Source: an uncultured Oscillospiraceae bacterium (lineage in GTDB: Bacteria; Bacillota; Clostridia; Oscillospirales; Oscillospiraceae). From it: DNA of 64,000 nucleotides. Below the pieces are notes generated by a model. It had not been told where the DNA came from. It did no database searches and saw nothing but the letters and a program-made list of their open reading frames with translations. Each line of letters begins with the position of its first letter. Positions within the stretch are counted from its first letter, which is position 1. The translations under genes were made by a program, and so were the position numbers. Shown here piece after piece: positions 41,190 to 50,587 of the stretch. The stretch is from the NCBI GenBank assembly GCA_910588105.1, contig CAJUQD010000011.1:1-64000 (forward strand), in the 5' to 3' direction.

Positions 41190-41675
41190 GTGGGACTGGC
41201 GCTGATCCCAAACTGCCCCGAACGGGCCGCCGCCATCATGCGGGAGGTAGCCGCCTGGGGCCGGGGCCGGGGGCTGCGGGTGTGGCCGGAGCAATGGCTC
41301 ACCCCGGAAGAGCTGCTGACGGACGAGGCCGGTCCGTCAAACTTCTATGTGGGCACTTTGGACGGGGAGGAGGCGTGCGCCTTTATCCTGCAGTGGAGCG
41401 ACCGGGAGTGGTGGCCGGAGGCGGAGCCCTTTGAGGCGGGCTATCTCCACAAGCTATGCGTCCGGCGTAAATTCGCCCACCAGGGCATGACCGCCCAGGT
41501 GGTGGAGGCCGTCAAAGAGGAGTGCGCCCGCCGGGGGGTGGCCCGCCTGCGGCTGGACACCGGGGCGGAGGAGGCCGTGGTGCGGGACATCTACCTGGCC
41601 GCCGGGTTTGAGGTGGTCAAAACCATTGCACAAAACGGCAGGCCCGTGATGTTGCTGTACGAATTGAATTTTTAA
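41190..41675 (+). CDS. GNAT family N-acetyltransferase
   Basis: 161 residues. The GNAT core is visible in FYVGTLDGEEACAFILQW, EAGYLHKLCVRRKFAHQGMTAQVVEA (pyrophosphate-binding region, about 90-110) and LRLDTGAEEAVVRDIYLAAGF. The GTG at 41190 is 4 bases after the YfbR stop and has only a weak GATAGGG. It is in an operon with the HD gene and probably with the ACT protein. The acceptor is unknown. Confidence 0.8.
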   Translation: MGLALIPNCPERAAAIMREVAAWGRGRGLRVWPEQWLTPEELLTDEAGPSNFYVGTLDGEEACAFILQWSDREWWPEAEPFEAGYLHKLCVRRKFAHQGMTAQVVEAVKEECARRGVARLRLDTGAEEAVVRDIYLAAGFEVVKTIAQNGRPVMLLYELNF

Positions 41676-41691
41676 ACAGGAGGGTATCCCC

Positions 41692-41961
41692 ATGAGAGCC
41701 ATTGTCACCGTCATCGGCAGGGACCAGGTGGGCATCATCGCCGCTGTGTGCGCCCTGCTCAGCGAGAAAAACGTCAACGTGCTGGACATCAGCCAGACCG
41801 TCCTCCAGGAGTATTTCACCATGATTATGCTGGTGGACGCCTCCCAGGCCACGGTGCCCTTCGCCCGCCTGCGGGAGGACCTGACCCAGGCCGGGAAGGA
41901 GCGGGGGCTGGATATCCGCATCCAGCGGGAGGACATTTTCGACGCCATGCACCGAATCTGA
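41692..41961 (+). CDS. ACT domain protein (UPF0237)
   Basis: 89 residues forming a single ACT domain (AIVTVIGRDQVGIIAAVCAL, NVNVLDISQTVLQEYFTMIM). UPF0237 proteins are nearly always encoded next to UPF0210, as here, and presumably act as its small-molecule (amino-acid-type) sensor. AGGAGGG precedes the ATG. A 166-bp GC-rich spacer without a gene separates it from the partner. Confidence 0.9.
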   Translation: MRAIVTVIGRDQVGIIAAVCALLSEKNVNVLDISQTVLQEYFTMIMLVDASQATVPFARLREDLTQAGKERGLDIRIQREDIFDAMHRI

Positions 41962-42127
41962 GCGTGGAGAAGCGGACAGCGCCGACCGAGCCGGAGGCGA
42001 GACCTTGGATCGGAGCGAGGGCGAGGGGAGGGCCGCAGAGCGGCCCGGACACCAGCCCGAGGCGGAGGAAAAGCAACCGAGCGTCCTGGCCGCTTCGCAG
42101 CGTGACAACATCTGAGGAGCAATATTT

Positions 42128-43486
42128 ATGATTAACACCAACGACATTTTACAGACCATCCAGATGATCGACCACCAGCACCTGGACGTGCGCACCATCA
42201 CCATGGGCGTCAGCCTGCTGGACTGCTGCGACCCGGATCCCCACGCCGCCTGCCGGAAGATCTACGACAAGATCACCACCTCGGCGGACAAGCTGGTGCG
42301 CACCGGCGGGGATATCGAGGCGGAGTTCGGCATCCCTATCGTCAACAAACGCATCTCTGTCACCCCCATGGCCCTGGTGGCCGGGGCGTCCCGCACCGAG
42401 GACTATGTGCCCTTTGCCGCCGCCATGGACCGGGCTGCCAAGGCGGTGGGGGTTAACTTCATCGGCGGCTTCTCCGCCCTGGTCCACAAGGGGATGACAG
42501 ACGCGGACAAAAAGCTCATCGCCGCCATACCCGAGGCGCTGGCCGTCACCGATGTGGTGTGCTCCTCCGTCAATGTGGGCTCCACCAAGGCGGGCATCAA
42601 CATGGATGCGGTGGCCCTCATGGGCCGGACCATCAAGGCCGCCGCGGAGCGCACCGCCGCCCAGGGCGGCTTCGGCTGCGCCAAGCTGGTGGTGTTCTGC
42701 AATGCGGTGGAGGACAACCCCTTTATGGCCGGGGCCTTCCACGGCGTTGGGGAGGCCGAGCAGGTCATCAATGTGGGCGTGTCCGGCCCCGGCGTGGTCC
42801 ACCACGCCCTCCAGTTGGTGAAGGGGCAGCCCTTTGACGTGGTGGCGGAAACCATCAAAAAGACGGCTTTCCAGGTCACCCGTATGGGCCAGCTGGTGGC
42901 CAGGGAGGCCAGCGCCCGGCTGGGTGTGCCCTTTGGCATTGTGGATCTGTCCCTGGCCCCCACCCCCGCCATTGGGGACAGCGTGGCCCGCATCCTGGAG
43001 GAGATGGGGCTGGAGGTGTGCGGCACCCACGGCACCACCGCCGCCCTGGCCCTCCTCAACGACGCGGTGAAGAAGGGCGGCGTGATGGCGTCCTCCTCGG
43101 TGGGCGGGCTGTCCGGGGCCTTCATCCCGGTGAGCGAGGACGAGGGCATGATCGCCGCCGCCCAGTCCGGGGCCCTCACCCTGGACAAGCTGGAGGCCAT
43201 GACCTGCGTGTGCTCGGTGGGGCTGGACATGATCGCCGTCCCCGGCGACACCAGCGCCGCCACGCTGGCGGCTATCATCGCCGATGAGGCCGCCATCGGC
43301 ATGGTCAACCAGAAGACCACCGCCGTGCGCCTCATACCCGCCCCCGGCAAGCAGGTGGGGGACGTGGTGGAGTTCGGCGGGCTGCTGGGCTCCGCCCCCG
43401 TGATGCCCTGCCACACCGGCAGCGCGGAGGACTTCGTGGCCCGGGGCGGGCGGATTCCCGCGCCGCTGCATAGTCTGAAAAACTGA
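42128..43486 (+). CDS. UPF0210/PFL-like family protein
   Basis: A 452-residue protein of UPF0210 (DUF711), structurally related to glycyl-radical enzymes of the pyruvate formate-lyase fold but without the C-terminal glycyl-radical loop. Conserved blocks are MGVSLLDCCDPD, GGFSALVHKGMT, VGSTKAGINMDAV, GVSGPGVVHHAL and GTHGTTAALALLNDAVKKGG. The function is unknown. The invariant pairing with the ACT protein suggests allosteric control. ATG after GAGGAG. A terminator follows. Confidence 0.92.
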   Translation: MINTNDILQTIQMIDHQHLDVRTITMGVSLLDCCDPDPHAACRKIYDKITTSADKLVRTGGDIEAEFGIPIVNKRISVTPMALVAGASRTEDYVPFAAAMDRAAKAVGVNFIGGFSALVHKGMTDADKKLIAAIPEALAVTDVVCSSVNVGSTKAGINMDAVALMGRTIKAAAERTAAQGGFGCAKLVVFCNAVEDNPFMAGAFHGVGEAEQVINVGVSGPGVVHHALQLVKGQPFDVVAETIKKTAFQVTRMGQLVAREASARLGVPFGIVDLSLAPTPAIGDSVARILEEMGLEVCGTHGTTAALALLNDAVKKGGVMASSSVGGLSGAFIPVSEDEGMIAAAQSGALTLDKLEAMTCVCSVGLDMIAVPGDTSAATLAAIIADEAAIGMVNQKTTAVRLIPAPGKQVGDVVEFGGLLGSAPVMPCHTGSAEDFVARGGRIPAPLHSLKN

Positions 43487-43514
43487 GAAGCGCGGCGCGA
43501 CAACGTAAAAGGAC

Positions 43515-43548
43515 AAGCCCCCCGGCAGTGCCGGGGGGCTCGTTTTTT
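43515..43548 (+). terminator. terminator after UPF0210
   Basis: AAGCCCCCCGGCA / CCGGGGGGCT with a GTG loop and CGTTTTTTAC. It also separates the convergent S41-like gene. Confidence 0.8.
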
Positions 43549-45007
43549 ACTGCTCCGTATTCAGCCCGTAATACTCGATGAGCCGCTTCACCGCGTCCAG
43601 CGCCTTGGACGGCTCCACCCATAGGTCGGGGAGGTAGCCCACGCCGTCCCGGTTTTTGCCGGCGCCGTACAGCCCGAGGCCGGTGCCGAAGTAGCACTTC
43701 AGGCCGGAGTGGGGGAGAAAGAAGCGCCAATTATTGGGCGTGAGGGCGCAGCCCAGGGTGGGCCCTCCCACAAAAAGGGTGTCCGCCGCCGTTTGGAAAA
43801 TTTCAACCACCGACTCCCCTGAGGAGGCCACCCCTTTGTCCTGTAGTACAAAAACAGGGCCCGTGCGTTCCACCCACACCCCGGTCTGTGAATAGACGCG
43901 GTATGTACCCATGCGCTTGGCGGGGTAAAAATCGAATAGATGGCAGGAGAGCTGGCTGTATCGGTAGGAAAAGGCCCCCGGGCATTGGGCCCGGTTTCCG
44001 GCCCATCCCTGGAACCAGTCCTTGACATAGCTGTCGTCACCGCCGCCGTTTCCCCGCACATCGAAAATAAGGAGTGGGCTGTCGGTGTAATCCCCGCCGC
44101 AGGCGGCCAGCTTCTCAAGCATCTCGACCCGTTCAGGGACTATCGAACCGATAACATTGCTGCGGGCGGACATACTCCGGGAGATGAGGATGGGAACCCC
44201 CTTCCACTCCGATTTGTCAAAAATTTGCGCCAGCCCGTTTTGTGAGAGCCGCTTTGCCCGCTGCCAGGCAAGCGTGTGCCCGTCCAATGCGGAGGGCAGG
44301 TCGCTGCCGTCACCGCTCATGGCCGCATACCACCAGCAGATGCGCCCGTCCGGGCCGATGGTGGGTTTGAGGTAGTCGGGGTTTTCCACGCCGTCCAGGC
44401 TATCCAGGTAGATGTCGGGCACGTAGTACATATACTGGACGTGGTCCCACATGCCATAATTGCCCAGGGTGAAATGCCCGTCCACCAGCACCGGGTAGAG
44501 ATGGCGGTAGAGCACGTCTTCCAGGTCCTGGACGGTGGGGGCCTCCATGGCGGACAGCTCCTCCCGCACCGCGTCCCGGAGGGGGAAGAAGGTCTCGTCC
44601 CCGCCGAAGTAGTAATAGGCGCCGTAGGTGGTCTGGAGGAGGGTGAAGAAAGTGTCCGCGTCGGAGAGCAGACCGTCTTTGGTCAGGTTTTCCTCCGGGC
44701 CGTGCTCTGTGGTGAGCCGCTCCAGCTCCGCCTCGGTGAAGGTGTGGTTCTGCTCATGGAAATCCGGGGTGTAGGGGGAAATGTCCAGGGGTTCCTCCTG
44801 TGTGATGATTGCCTTCCGCGCGGCGTTCACCCCGTCCAGAAACTCGCGGAAGTCCACCGGCTCCGGGGTGGGCTCCGGCGTGGGGGTGGGGCTTGCCGTG
44901 GCCGTGGGAAGAGGCGCAGGGGTGGAGGTAGGGGCCTCCGCCGACGGAGCGCAGCCCGCCAGAAGGGTCAGGGCCAGAAGCAGGGACAGCAGGGCGCGTT
45001 TTTTCAT
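43547..45007 (-). CDS. S41-family-like lipoprotein peptidase
   Basis: 486 residues with a lipoprotein signal (LLALTLLAGCAPS; Cys19), a Ser/Thr/Pro-rich tether (residues 22-48) and a C-terminal tail-specific-protease fold. LLIFDVRGNGGGDDSYVKDW and VLQDKGVASSGESVVEIF correspond to the S41 core, with the Ser in ASSGES as nucleophile. No PDZ domain is visible, and the central part (residues 60-250) is specific to this protein. The ATG at 45007 is chosen because AAAGGTG lies six bases upstream; the GTG at 45016 is inside that site. It is an extracytoplasmic, membrane-anchored protease of unknown substrate. Confidence 0.8.
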   Translation of the reverse strand: MKKRALLSLLLALTLLAGCAPSAEAPTSTPAPLPTATASPTPTPEPTPEPVDFREFLDGVNAARKAIITQEEPLDISPYTPDFHEQNHTFTEAELERLTTEHGPEENLTKDGLLSDADTFFTLLQTTYGAYYYFGGDETFFPLRDAVREELSAMEAPTVQDLEDVLYRHLYPVLVDGHFTLGNYGMWDHVQYMYYVPDIYLDSLDGVENPDYLKPTIGPDGRICWWYAAMSGDGSDLPSALDGHTLAWQRAKRLSQNGLAQIFDKSEWKGVPILISRSMSARSNVIGSIVPERVEMLEKLAACGGDYTDSPLLIFDVRGNGGGDDSYVKDWFQGWAGNRAQCPGAFSYRYSQLSCHLFDFYPAKRMGTYRVYSQTGVWVERTGPVFVLQDKGVASSGESVVEIFQTAADTLFVGGPTLGCALTPNNWRFFLPHSGLKCYFGTGLGLYGAGKNRDGVGYLPDLWVEPSKALDAVKRLIEYYGLNTEQ

Positions 45008-45160
45008 GGTAGTCACCTTTCTTTCTCATCTGCGTCGGGAGCGTCCACTTGGCTCCAGTGCGCACTCTAATATGAATATGCAAACTATATTATACTTTTA
45101 ATAGTATTGTAGCACACTGGCTTCCGCCGCGCAAGAGGCAATCCCATGCGGCACAGCAAA

Positions 45161-45187
45161 AAGCCCCCGGAATTTTTCCGGGGGCTT
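45161..45187 (-). terminator. terminator of the VanW-DUF2461 unit
   Basis: A perfect stem AAGCCCCCGG / CCGGGGGCTT, followed by TTTTTGC on the minus strand. Confidence 0.8.
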
Positions 45188-45191
45188 CGCT

Positions 45192-45875
45192 CTATACAGG
45201 TTTGCCGGGGTCTTGATCCGCCCAAAGGGTGGAGAAGTAGTCATAGTACGGCATGAGGAAGGAGAAGCCCTCCACCAGCCGGTCCGCCAGGGAGGGGGTG
45301 TAGAGCGCCTCGCTCAGCTCCTCCTCGTGGCCCACCGACAGGGACTTTTTGTTATACCAATCCGCCAGCCTGGGCTCGGCGCAGGGCTTTTTCCGGCTGT
45401 ACTCCGGGCCGTCCAGGGTAAATTCCTCCTGTCTGGCCAGCCTGTTGTGGAGCTTCAGCAGGGGCCTGGGGTCTGCGTCGATGCGGGCGCGGTGCTTTCC
45501 CATCACCGACGCCTGGGCGCACCAAAAGCCCATGCCGTAGCTCCAGCCCTCCGGGGCCAGCTCAAACCAGAATACCGGGTGGTCGCCGCCGGACTCGCTG
45601 CCGAAGCGGAACAGGGACAGCCACAAATGGTCCTTATAGGGCCCCCGGCCGAACAGCCGCCGGGCGTCCCGGTAGATGCGGGAGATTTTCAGGTTCAGCC
45701 CGCTCTTGGGAAAGCGGTCCAGCAATTCGGCCTGGACCTGCCCTCCCAGCTCCTTCATGGGGTTGAGAAAATAGGTCTGATAATCGGACTTGTGGGCCTC
45801 AAACCAGCCCCGCTCGTTGTTGAAGCGGATGCCCCACATGAAGTCCACCGTTTCCTTGGAAAAACCTTCAAACAC
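45192..45875 (-). CDS. DUF2461 family protein
   Basis: 227 residues matching DUF2461 (TIGR02453). The N-terminal FMWGIRFNNERGWFEAHKSD, KISRIYRDARRLFGRGPYKDH and GGDHPVFWFELAPEG blocks are characteristic. No enzymatic function is known. The GTG at 45875 follows GGAGGG, which lies in the end of the VanW gene three bases upstream, so the pair is translationally linked. Confidence 0.85.
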   Translation of the reverse strand: MFEGFSKETVDFMWGIRFNNERGWFEAHKSDYQTYFLNPMKELGGQVQAELLDRFPKSGLNLKISRIYRDARRLFGRGPYKDHLWLSLFRFGSESGGDHPVFWFELAPEGWSYGMGFWCAQASVMGKHRARIDADPRPLLKLHNRLARQEEFTLDGPEYSRKKPCAEPRLADWYNKKSLSVGHEEELSEALYTPSLADRLVEGFSFLMPYYDYFSTLWADQDPGKPV

Positions 45876-45878
45876 AGC

Positions 45879-47768
45879 TCAGCCCTCCCATGGGTCCTGG
45901 ACAGGGTTATCCCCGCCCTCCGGCGTGTTCTCCGGGGTGGGGACGGGATCCACATAGGCGGGAAATGTGGGCTCCGGCGGGAAACTGGGGTCCAAACTGG
46001 GAATCCCCCAGGGGTCAGTGGGGCCCGGATCCATGCTGGGAATCCCCCAGGGGTCGGTGGGGCCTGGGTCCATGCTGGGCCCTGGCTCCGGAGTGGGGAT
46101 GGGCTCGATGGTGGGCGGAACCTCCGGGGCGGGCTCCACGCTGGGTTGGCCGCCGGGATCAACAGCGGAACCCCAGGGGCCCTCGTCGGCGGGGTTGTAG
46201 AGAATTTTCTTATCCCGCTTGGCGTAGCGGCTGTGGTTTTCGTAGGTGCGGGAGATCAGGTTGTCGTTGGCGTCGTACACGCAGCGGTACACATCCACCT
46301 CGTAGCCGGTGTAGGGGGTCACATCCACCTTGGTGGTGCCCCGCTCGATGGTCTCGTCCGGCTCGTAAACGGTGGTCCAGGGGGTGGAGGAGAGGGTATA
46401 GCGCTCGGTTTTCACATAAATGCCCTCGGGGTTGCTGCCGTAGAACTGGACGGTGAGCTTCCCCCAGGCATTGCCCTCGGTGTAGGCCACAATTTTGATG
46501 GGGAAGCCGGTGTTGTTGCGGAACTTGAAGTCCAGGGAGGGGTAGAAGATTGTGGCATCCAGCCCGTTGGCAATATAACCGGTGGAGAAGGCGTGGCACG
46601 CCCGCTTGACAATCTCCAGGTTGGAGTACACCGCGCAGTAGTACAGGGAAGAGGACACCTGGCATACGCCGCCCCCGTCCATAGGGACAGTCTGGCCGTT
46701 CTGGTAGCCGGTGCTGGTCTTATAGCCGTTGCGGGCGCTGGGGTCGCCGATGGTGTCGATATAGGAGAACACCTCGCCGGGCTGGATCACCTTGCCGTTA
46801 CAGAATTCGGCGGCCCGGTTTACGTTGAAGGAGCGGTTGGCCACCCCGTCCATATTGGTGGTGACGGAGGCCAGCAGGTCTTTATAGAACATGGACTCGT
46901 CGGGGTTGGTGCCCGGCGGGGTGTATTCCAGGGGGATAGTGCAACTCTCACCGGGGGCGGTCTGGTCCAGAATAGCCTGGGCCTCCTCGGCGTTGACAGA
47001 CAGGCCGATGACCGCCGGGGTGAGCTTGCCCTCCTCGTCTACGCCGGGGGCTTTGGGCTCCACGTGGATGAGCTCGTGGAGCACCTGCCCGCTCAGCTCC
47101 GCGCCGGGCAGCGTCTCGGGCTCCACCCGCAGCTCCCGTTCCCCCTGGGCCAGCGCCTCTTCCACCTGGGTCAGCAGGGCGTCGGCGTCCAGCTTCTGCC
47201 CGTCGGTGCCGGGGGTGACGGTGACCGATTCCTCCCCCATCTCATAGGTGAAGTCAACCGGGGGCACATACAGCTCATCGGCCACCGCCTGGACCATCCG
47301 CCGGGCCTGCTCCTCCCCCTCCGGGGTGAAGGCGGCGGCGGATATGGACAGGGTGTTCGGCTCGTCGGCCAGCCCCAGCCACAGCGCGCCCAGCTTCCAG
47401 AAGGGCGTATTTTCCTTGGCGGTAAAGCCCACGTCCACCGCGGCCTCGGGGGAGCAGTCCATCAGCTCACCGGTGAACTCCAGCCGCCGCCCCTCGCCGT
47501 ACAGCAGGGTGAGCTTGCGGGTATCCAGCCGCTGGTCCATCTCCTGGCTGACTACGGACAGCGCGTCCTCCCGGGTGAGTTTGCCCAGCTCGGCCACCGT
47601 CTCGCCCCGGTCATCCACCGCCACCGCCCCGGGCAGCAGCTGGCCGTTATCCCGAACCCAGGCGCACAGGCCAAACCACCCGCCGGCCGCCACGGCCAGC
47701 AGGGCAACCGCCGCGATGCCGGCGACCAGCGCCACGGGAATGCCTTTTTTCGGTGTGGATTCTTCCAT
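45879..47768 (-). CDS. VanW family cell-wall protein
   Basis: A 629-residue single-pass membrane protein. A cytoplasmic start and one TM helix (IPVALVAGIAAVALLAVAAGG) are followed by two extracellular putative peptidoglycan-binding domains (about 50-270), the VanW domain (about 290-430; NRAAEFCNGKVIQPGEVFSY, GGGVCQVSSSLYYCAVYSN) and a C-terminal region with a proline-rich tail containing a 13-residue tandem repeat. VanW was first found in vancomycin-resistance operons, but most members, like this one, are general envelope proteins. The ATG at 47768 follows GGAGG. Confidence 0.9.
   Translation of the reverse strand: MEESTPKKGIPVALVAGIAAVALLAVAAGGWFGLCAWVRDNGQLLPGAVAVDDRGETVAELGKLTREDALSVVSQEMDQRLDTRKLTLLYGEGRRLEFTGELMDCSPEAAVDVGFTAKENTPFWKLGALWLGLADEPNTLSISAAAFTPEGEEQARRMVQAVADELYVPPVDFTYEMGEESVTVTPGTDGQKLDADALLTQVEEALAQGERELRVEPETLPGAELSGQVLHELIHVEPKAPGVDEEGKLTPAVIGLSVNAEEAQAILDQTAPGESCTIPLEYTPPGTNPDESMFYKDLLASVTTNMDGVANRSFNVNRAAEFCNGKVIQPGEVFSYIDTIGDPSARNGYKTSTGYQNGQTVPMDGGGVCQVSSSLYYCAVYSNLEIVKRACHAFSTGYIANGLDATIFYPSLDFKFRNNTGFPIKIVAYTEGNAWGKLTVQFYGSNPEGIYVKTERYTLSSTPWTTVYEPDETIERGTTKVDVTPYTGYEVDVYRCVYDANDNLISRTYENHSRYAKRDKKILYNPADEGPWGSAVDPGGQPSVEPAPEVPPTIEPIPTPEPGPSMDPGPTDPWGIPSMDPGPTDPWGIPSLDPSFPPEPTFPAYVDPVPTPENTPEGGDNPVQDPWEG
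45997..46074 (-). repeat. 39-bp tandem repeat in the VanW tail
   Basis: Two 39-bp units (45997-46035, 46036-46074) encode DPGPTDPWGIPSM-type repeats in the extracellular tail; a third partial unit begins at 46075. Slippage could change the copy number between strains. Confidence 0.75.
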
Positions 47769-47913
47769 ACGCTGCAAACCTCCTACCTGCAAACATAATC
47801 TAAAACATTTTACCACTATATCCTGAATTGGGCAAGGAAAAGTATGCGGAAAAAAGGTTACAATCTGGTATCAATCCTGTGGAAAAGTATGGACACGCTC
47901 GAAATTTGCGGGG

Positions 47914-47948
47914 AAAAACCGCCTATCAGCATGTTGACAGGCGGTTTT
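47914..47948 (-). terminator. terminator of fbp
   Basis: AAAACCGCCT / AGGCGGTTTT with a 14-nt loop, followed on the minus strand by TTCCCC. Confidence 0.65.
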
Positions 47949-47967
47949 GACGCGGGTTGCGGGCCGT

Positions 47968-49971
47968 TCAGCCCTTGTGGCTCTCCACAATTGCGCCGCT
48001 GCGGAAGGCGGCCACCAGATCGACCAGCTCGTCGATCTGCCCCTGGAGCTTCCGGCCGATGTCCGTCTGGAGGATCATGGCCCGGCTCTCCAGCCGCTCG
48101 AACACCTGGGTGGTGGAGGCAATGTCGTAATTTTTGCGGATGGCGGCGGCCCTGCCCACAAAGGGTTCATGGGCCACCAGCCGGAAACAGGCGGAGTTGT
48201 AGATCAAGGTGTACCCGGCGATGCCGGTGGTTTTCTGGTATGCCTTGCAGAACCCGCCGTCAATGACCACCAGCCTGCCGCCCCCCTTCACGGGGCTCTC
48301 CCCCTTCTTGGACTTCACCGGCACGTGGCCGTTGATGATGTGGCAGTGGGGACCCTCCAGGCCGAACTCCTTCAAAATGCCCTCGCACACCGCCGGGTCG
48401 TTATACAGCGTGTAGTAGGCGTTTTTGGGCTCGGTGTGGGTGGCCGCGTCGGCGATGAACCGGCGCTCGAAGGTGGTCATGCGATCCCTGCCGAAGATGG
48501 GGGAGTTGCGCCCTGCCCACAGCCACCACAAAAAGTCCATCCCCTGCTGCCGCTCCGGGGAGGCGGGCTTGCTGTAGTAGGCCCGGCGGGCCACCCGGTC
48601 GGCGTAGTCCAAAAACGCCTTGCCGCTCAGGCGGTCGCAGCCCTGGCCGATGGAGAACTCCATGAGCGAACCGTCCTCCTCCATGGGGATGCAGCCGTGG
48701 AAGAGCAGGTTCCCGTTGTAGATGCGGTACAGGCTGCCCTTGGAGTAGAGGAAACGGACGTGGCGCTGGAGCTTCTCGCTGTGCCGGAAGGACCGGGTGA
48801 GGGTGTTGATGAGGGTGTCCTCCTCCGGGGTGAGGGCGTAGGGGTCGGCGGGATCCACGGTGGGAAAGTCGGTGTCCAGCATGGGATAGCTTGCCCCGCC
48901 GATGGACACGGTTTTGGAATCGTAATCAATCTTATCCAGCAGCAGCCGGTCGTCCATGCCAAAGGCGGGGTTGCGGCGGATCTTCTGCCCCTCCAGCTTG
49001 AACAGGATCATGGAGATGGCCTTGTGCATCCGGGCGCACAATAGCTTGTCCCGGTCGGTGACGCTGTCCTCGTCCTCCTTGGCGATCTTCACCTCGAAGC
49101 AGCTGATATCGCACTTGCGGTAAAATTCATCGGCAAACACCGACAGGGGCCGCAGGGAGATGCCGTAGCCGGTCTCGATGACCTCCAGGTTATTATACCG
49201 CAGGGAGTTGGCCAGCACGGTGGCCACCAGGGTGCGGGAGCCGGAGGCCGCCCCCATCCACAGGATATCGTGGTTGCCCCACTGTATGTCCACGCTGTGG
49301 TAGGCCATCAGGCTGTCCATGATGACGTCGGCGCCGGGGCCCCGGTCAAAGATGTCCCCCACCAGGTGGAGGTGGTCCACCGCCAGGCGCTTGATGAGCT
49401 CGCACAGCTGGATCAGGAAATTGGACGCCCGGTCCAGGTCGATGATGGTGTTGATGATGTTTTCATAGTAATCCCGCTTGTCCGCCTCATTTTTCTCGTA
49501 GTGGGTGTGGATCAGCTCGTCGATGATATAGGCGTACTCCGGCGGCATGGCCTTGCGCACCTTGGACCGGGTGTACTTGGCGCTGACCAGGCAGCACAGG
49601 TCGATGAGCCGGTGGAAGGTGATGCGGTACCATTCCCGCATATCGTCGCACTCCCGCTCGATCTCCTCCAGCTTCTCCTCGGGGTAGTAGATGAGGGTGG
49701 CCAGCTGGTCCCGGTCGGAGCGGGGGACAGTGGAGCCCAGCAGCTCGTCGATCTTCACCCGCACCACGCCGGAGGCGGAGTTGAGGATGTGTTGGAAGGC
49801 CTCGTACTCCCCGTGGACGTCGGACAGGAAGTGTTCGGTGCCCTTGGGAAGGTTCTGGATGGCCCGCAGGTTGATGATCTCGGTACAGGCGGCCTGGACA
49901 TTGGGATAGTGCCGGGCCAGCAGCCTCAGGTACTCCAGCCGCTCGGGGGGAAAGGTCACGGTGGGCTTCAT
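47968..49971 (-). CDS. fbp: fructose-1,6-bisphosphatase, class III
   Basis: A 667-residue class III FBPase of the type found in Bacillota, catalysing the gluconeogenic hydrolysis of fructose 1,6-bisphosphate. It is a calcineurin-like metallophosphatase: FLSDVHGEYEAF (about 48), VGDIFDRGPGAD, WGNHDILWMGA and INGHVPVKSKKGESPVKGG are the metal and phosphate motifs. The ATG at 49971 follows AAAGGAGG; the longer frame is not used. The length is normal for the class. Confidence 0.95.
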   Translation of the reverse strand: MKPTVTFPPERLEYLRLLARHYPNVQAACTEIINLRAIQNLPKGTEHFLSDVHGEYEAFQHILNSASGVVRVKIDELLGSTVPRSDRDQLATLIYYPEEKLEEIERECDDMREWYRITFHRLIDLCCLVSAKYTRSKVRKAMPPEYAYIIDELIHTHYEKNEADKRDYYENIINTIIDLDRASNFLIQLCELIKRLAVDHLHLVGDIFDRGPGADVIMDSLMAYHSVDIQWGNHDILWMGAASGSRTLVATVLANSLRYNNLEVIETGYGISLRPLSVFADEFYRKCDISCFEVKIAKEDEDSVTDRDKLLCARMHKAISMILFKLEGQKIRRNPAFGMDDRLLLDKIDYDSKTVSIGGASYPMLDTDFPTVDPADPYALTPEEDTLINTLTRSFRHSEKLQRHVRFLYSKGSLYRIYNGNLLFHGCIPMEEDGSLMEFSIGQGCDRLSGKAFLDYADRVARRAYYSKPASPERQQGMDFLWWLWAGRNSPIFGRDRMTTFERRFIADAATHTEPKNAYYTLYNDPAVCEGILKEFGLEGPHCHIINGHVPVKSKKGESPVKGGGRLVVIDGGFCKAYQKTTGIAGYTLIYNSACFRLVAHEPFVGRAAAIRKNYDIASTTQVFERLESRAMILQTDIGRKLQGQIDELVDLVAAFRSGAIVESHKG

Positions 49972-50047
49972 GGCGCGTCCTCCTTTAAGTGGATATTTTT
50001 GTCTGTCCCTATTATGCCATAGATCCGCAAAAAAGAAAAGAGGAAAA

Positions 50048-50090
50048 GGCGCAGAAACGAAAAAATTTCCGTCTCTGCGCCCGTTTTTTG
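50048..50090. terminator. terminator between the recR unit and fbp
   Basis: GGCGCAGAAACG / CGTCTCTGCGCC (one mismatch) with a 10-nt A/T loop. A T-run follows on both strands in part; it ends the yciI transcript upstream of fbp. Confidence 0.55.
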
Positions 50091-50191
50091 TTAAAATTGT
50101 GTCAAATCGTGGACGTAAGCTCCACTCCTCTGCTGCCGTCTGCGGCGAAAGCCCGCCCATTCCGCTGTGTCTCCTCTTCCCCGCGGCCCGG

Positions 50192-50491
50192 TCAGAGCAG
50201 GTAGTTGTTTTCCCGGCCGGCCACCTGGAGGGCCTTCAGCTTGTAGGTGGCGAAGCCCTCCGTCACCAGCGGCTCCCGCCGGCACAGCTCCTCCGCCTCC
50301 TCATAGCTGCCCGCCCGCAGGATGTACATCCCCGCCACACCGGGATAGCCCTTGAACACGCCGCAAAGCTCCAAATGGCCCTCGTCGTCCAGAGCCCTGA
50401 TGTTGGCCACATGCCGCTCCACGGCGGCCTTGGTCAGCCGGTTATAGGTCTTGGTCTTTTCAATGAACATCACATACAGCCATTTTTCCAT
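50192..50491 (-). CDS. YciI-like protein
   Basis: 99 residues with the YciI dimeric alpha+beta barrel (KWLYVMFIEKTKTY, HLELCGVFKGYPGVAGMYIL, SYEEAEELCRREPLVTEGFA). The His at VERHVANIRALDDEG corresponds to the conserved histidine of the family. The function is unresolved in most members. AAGGAG precedes the ATG at 50491. It is downstream of recR on the same strand. Confidence 0.8.
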   Translation of the reverse strand: MEKWLYVMFIEKTKTYNRLTKAAVERHVANIRALDDEGHLELCGVFKGYPGVAGMYILRAGSYEEAEELCRREPLVTEGFATYKLKALQVAGRENNYLL

Positions 50492-50587
50492 AAAATCCTT
50501 CTCCTTTTTGAAATGGTTGCGATATCCCCTGCGCTCCTCCGCCGCCTGCCCGCCCCACATGGCCGGAAGGAACGCCTTGCGGACCCC

